Positions 6,646 to 8,740 of a stretch of 8,740 nt of DNA are shown in pieces. The notes below the pieces were generated by a model. The model was not told the DNA's origin. It did no database searches and worked only from the letters and a program-made list of their open reading frames with translations. A program made the position numbers and the translations under genes. Each line of letters begins with the position of its first letter. The stretch's first letter is position 1. This stretch comes from Ruminococcus sp. (GTDB taxonomy: Bacteria; Bacillota; Clostridia; Oscillospirales; Ruminococcaceae). The stretch covers positions 1 to 8,740 of the forward strand of contig DYCW01000312.1 in assembly GCA_019417865.1 (NCBI GenBank), in the 5' to 3' direction.

Positions 6646-7598
6646 AGATAGGAGACAAAGTCGTCCATACATTGTACGGAACCGGTGTAATTACAGATGG
6701 TGTTACAGAACCTTTTATTAAAATTCGATTTGGAAGGGAAGAAAAAACTTTTCCGCAAAGTTTTTTTGCAACAGGACATTTAAAATGGCTTGGCAGTTCT
6801 TCAAATGAAAGAGGGAAAAATACACCGCCGACTCGAAAATCATCATCAAATCAGAGGAATGAAACAAATTTATTTTTTAAGTGCAATTATTGTGATGGTG
6901 GGGAAAGTGGATTTTGCGGCATGTGCAGTGATGAAACAATTGCTTGGAATTTGAAAAAAGGACGTGATTGGTGCCAACGTTCGGAATGTGCGGCGTATCT
7001 GCGTTTATATACGATTCCTGAGAAGATACAAAAACGAGAAGAAATGGAACAAGGTTGGAAAAATGGCGAATCCTTCTGTATGGAATCTGTTTTGTTGCGG
7101 GATTGGATTTTTAGTGGGGAAGGAAAAATCTGTAACGTGACAAAGGGAAGTTTGGCAGTCTTTACAACAGAACCGCCTTCCCGAAAAGGACGAGAAATTT
7201 TTGCACTATTTCTTGTGGACGATGTAGCTATAGCCGACGATGGGAATACTTGGGTGAGATGCAATGCTTTGGATTGTCGATTATATTTGACAACGGAAGA
7301 ACGTGCAGCGTTGCAATTTACGGATTATTATCAAACACAATGGAGTTCTGGACTGTTTCGTTATTTTGATGATTTTACAGCGAAAAGAATTTTGGAAGAT
7401 CTATATCAGATTGCATATCGTCCACAGGTAGCACAATTGTATAGAAATTATTGTAGTATCCATCCTCATTTGCATTTGAATGAAGAATTGCTGGAAACGG
7501 GGGCTCATTATCAATTAAAAAGGCGTATTGATCGGATGGATGCAACCCGGAAACGCTTTTTATCAAGAAAGAATCAGAACGGAAAAAATCACATATGA
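6642..7598 (+). CDS. AT-rich cysteine-rich protein with SH3/Tudor-like N-terminus, function unknown
   Basis: A 318-residue cytoplasmic protein with no signal peptide or membrane segment. Residues 1-50 (beginning MKIGDKVVHTLYGTGVI) match the small SH3/Tudor-like barrel pattern 'GDxVxHxxYGxGxI' found at the start of many clostridial proteins. Residues 51-76 are a polar linker. Residues 81-116 hold six cysteines (CNYC 81-84, CGMC 92-95, C111, C116), which suggests one or two zinc sites. Residues 144-255 form a conserved-looking block (ESVLLRDW; SLAVFTTEPP; IFALFLVDD; WSSGLFRYFDD) that I recall from uncharacterised Firmicute proteins with the same cysteine layout. The C-terminus is basic (292-318). 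The start at 6642 is chosen because the barrel begins there; the in-frame ATG at 6582 has no ribosome site. GC is much lower than in its neighbours (17/60 in 6841-6900). A nucleic-acid-binding role is only a guess. Confidence 0.85.
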   Translation: MKIGDKVVHTLYGTGVITDGVTEPFIKIRFGREEKTFPQSFFATGHLKWLGSSSNERGKNTPPTRKSSSNQRNETNLFFKCNYCDGGESGFCGMCSDETIAWNLKKGRDWCQRSECAAYLRLYTIPEKIQKREEMEQGWKNGESFCMESVLLRDWIFSGEGKICNVTKGSLAVFTTEPPSRKGREIFALFLVDDVAIADDGNTWVRCNALDCRLYLTTEERAALQFTDYYQTQWSSGLFRYFDDFTAKRILEDLYQIAYRPQVAQLYRNYCSIHPHLHLNEELLETGAHYQLKRRIDRMDATRKRFLSRKNQNGKNHI

Positions 7599-7627
7599 TA
7601 CTGTTGAGGGCAGAATACTCACCATAG

Positions 7628-7663
7628 AAAAAACGGGAGAACACCTATTTGGCGTCCTCCCGC
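7628..7663 (-). terminator. Intrinsic terminator for glycogen phosphorylase in the convergent gap
   Basis: Read on the minus strand, CGGGAGGACGCC (7662-7651) pairs over all 12 bases with GGTGTTCTCCCG (7645-7634), with two G-U wobbles and a five-base loop, and runs into six T residues (7633-7628). On the plus strand the two wobbles become A-C mismatches and the tail is only CTTTTATC. The element is therefore best suited to the minus-strand gene, though it may also slow transcription arriving from the gene ending at 7598. Confidence 0.88.
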
Positions 7664-7688
7664 TTTTATCTCGTTCAAATTTTTAAAC

Positions 7689-8740
7689 TTATAGAATGAC
7701 TGGTTCGATCTGCCAGATCTCCTCTGCATAACCGGCAATGGTACGGTCTGAGCTGAACTTACCAGCATGGCAGATATTCTGCCACTGCTTGGCTGCAAAT
7801 GTCATCCGATCCTTGTAATCCTGATTGCACCGCAGTTTGGCTTCTACATAGCTTTCCAGGTCACCGAGCAGGTAATAGTGATCCGGTGCGTGCCAGCTTG
7901 CACCGTCCAGCAACGAATAATACAACTCCCGGAAATCACCGCTGCCGCCGTCCGAAAGCGTGCCGTCAATCAGACGCTCTACGACACGGCGAATTTTTGC
8001 ATGCTCAGAGAAAATCTTCCGGCTGTTATACTGCGGAACGATTTTTTCCAGATCCTCTACCCGTGCACCGAAAATATAGTTGTTCTCTTCGCCAGCTTCC
8101 TCTACGATTTCCACATTGGCACCGTCGTATGTGCCCAGTGTCACGGCACCGTTCAGCATCAGCTTCATGTTGCCCGTACCAGAGGCTTCCGTACCAGCGG
8201 TGGAAATCTGTTCGGAAACATCTGCCGCAGCCACCAGCTTTTCCGCATAGGAAACATTGTAGTTGGAGACAAAAACCACCTTGATGAGATCACAAACATC
8301 TGGATCGTTGGCGATCAGCTTTCCAATTTCGTTGATAAACTTGATAATTGCCTTTGCACGCCGATAGCCCGGTGCGGACTTTGCACCAAATAGGAATGTG
8401 GTCGGGGTAAAGTTCTGAATGCTGCCGTCCTTGATGCCTTCATACAAATAGAGAATCGAGAATGCATTCATCAGTTGCCGCTTGTATTCATGCAGCCGCT
8501 TGATCTGAATATCAAAAATGGTGTTCGGGTCAATCTGGATCCCTTCCTTGGCTGCAATGAAATCTGCCAGCTGTTGTTTTTTGGTCTGCTTGATGTTGCA
8601 GAACTGCTGGAGTACTTCCGATGTTCCCTTGTCTTCCAGCTGCTTCAGCTGTGCCAGATCGGTCATCCATGCGTCTGAACCTGTCAATTCGGTCAGCAGT
8701 CCGGACAGTTCCCGGTTGCACAGTGCCAGCCCTGTCTCTT
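7689..8740 (-). CDS. glgP: Glycogen/alpha-glucan phosphorylase (GT35), C-terminal part
   Basis: A PLP-dependent cytoplasmic enzyme that removes glucose from alpha-1,4-glucan with phosphate, giving glucose 1-phosphate. About 349 C-terminal residues are visible; the family usually has 750-840, so the N-terminal half lies beyond the right edge. The frame is open to 8740 (first full codon 8738-8736), and the TTG at 8687 is internal. Diagnostic motifs in order are QIKRLHEYKRQLMN, LFGAKSAPGYRRAKAIIKFI, VVFVSNYNVSYAEKLVAAAD, and EQISTAGTEASGTGNMK. The last contains the pyridoxal phosphate lysine, encoded at 8165-8163. It is followed by LNGAVTLGTYDGANVEI, with Tyr where Leu is common. The gene runs toward the plus-strand block and ends 90 bases from it, with a strong terminator between. 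Sequence alone does not separate glgP from a maltodextrin-specific malP. Confidence 0.96.
   Translation of the reverse strand, partial: ETGLALCNRELSGLLTELTGSDAWMTDLAQLKQLEDKGTSEVLQQFCNIKQTKKQQLADFIAAKEGIQIDPNTIFDIQIKRLHEYKRQLMNAFSILYLYEGIKDGSIQNFTPTTFLFGAKSAPGYRRAKAIIKFINEIGKLIANDPDVCDLIKVVFVSNYNVSYAEKLVAAADVSEQISTAGTEASGTGNMKLMLNGAVTLGTYDGANVEIVEEAGEENNYIFGARVEDLEKIVPQYNSRKIFSEHAKIRRVVERLIDGTLSDGGSGDFRELYYSLLDGASWHAPDHYYLLGDLESYVEAKLRCNQDYKDRMTFAAKQWQNICHAGKFSSDRTIAGYAEEIWQIEPVIL

Noticed and set aside
7767..8393. Plus-strand open frame (208 codons) opposite glycogen phosphorylase
   Set aside because: It is a shadow of the glgP frame with no recognisable motif and no ribosome site.
1..8740. 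tRNA, rRNA, insertion sequence, phage or attachment-site remnants
   Set aside because: No cloverleaf, transposase or integrase motif, terminal inverted repeat or rRNA-like stretch was seen on either strand.

Overview
The window looks like chromosomal DNA from a fibre-degrading gut or rumen Firmicute of the Ruminococcus type. The evidence is a two-repeat type I dockerin with the helix pattern seen in Ruminococcus cellulosomes, a GH94 cellobiose-phosphorylase-type enzyme, a clostridial-type glycogen phosphorylase, strong AGGAGG ribosome sites, and a mid-range GC content that falls sharply in one gene. The genus call is an inference from remembered families; no search was run.

Layout, left to right. 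Bases 1-2072 (+) hold most of a GH94 disaccharide phosphorylase that is cut by the left edge. A 174-base gap follows, with a hairpin terminator candidate and a doubled Shine-Dalgarno. Bases 2247-3071 (+) encode a membrane protein with an N-terminal zinc ribbon, one transmembrane helix and an outside domain resembling the TPM fold. A 131-base AT-rich gap carries a perfect TATAAT box. Bases 3203-6619 (+) encode a 1138-residue secreted subtilisin-like protease with a sandwich-like domain inserted into its catalytic domain, a beta-propeller-like region containing a fresh 36-bp tandem duplication, and a C-terminal dockerin. An 8-codon mini-ORF (6619-6645) links its stop codon to the next gene. That gene, 6642-7598 (+), is AT-rich and encodes a cysteine-rich protein with an N-terminal SH3/Tudor-like segment and no known function. 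A convergent terminator at 7628-7663 is followed by glycogen phosphorylase (7689-8740, -), cut by the right edge.

Working together: the GH94 enzyme and the glycogen phosphorylase are both cytoplasmic enzymes that yield glucose 1-phosphate, from cellodextrin-type disaccharides and from stored alpha-glucan respectively. The protease should be exported and docked onto a cohesin-bearing scaffold, so it is plausibly a protein-degrading or protein-processing part of a cellulosome. The membrane zinc-ribbon protein and the cysteine-rich protein have no clear link to this chemistry. The most unusual parts are the architecture of the dockerin protease and the stop-start relay into the AT-rich gene. No RNA genes, mobile elements or CRISPR arrays were seen.
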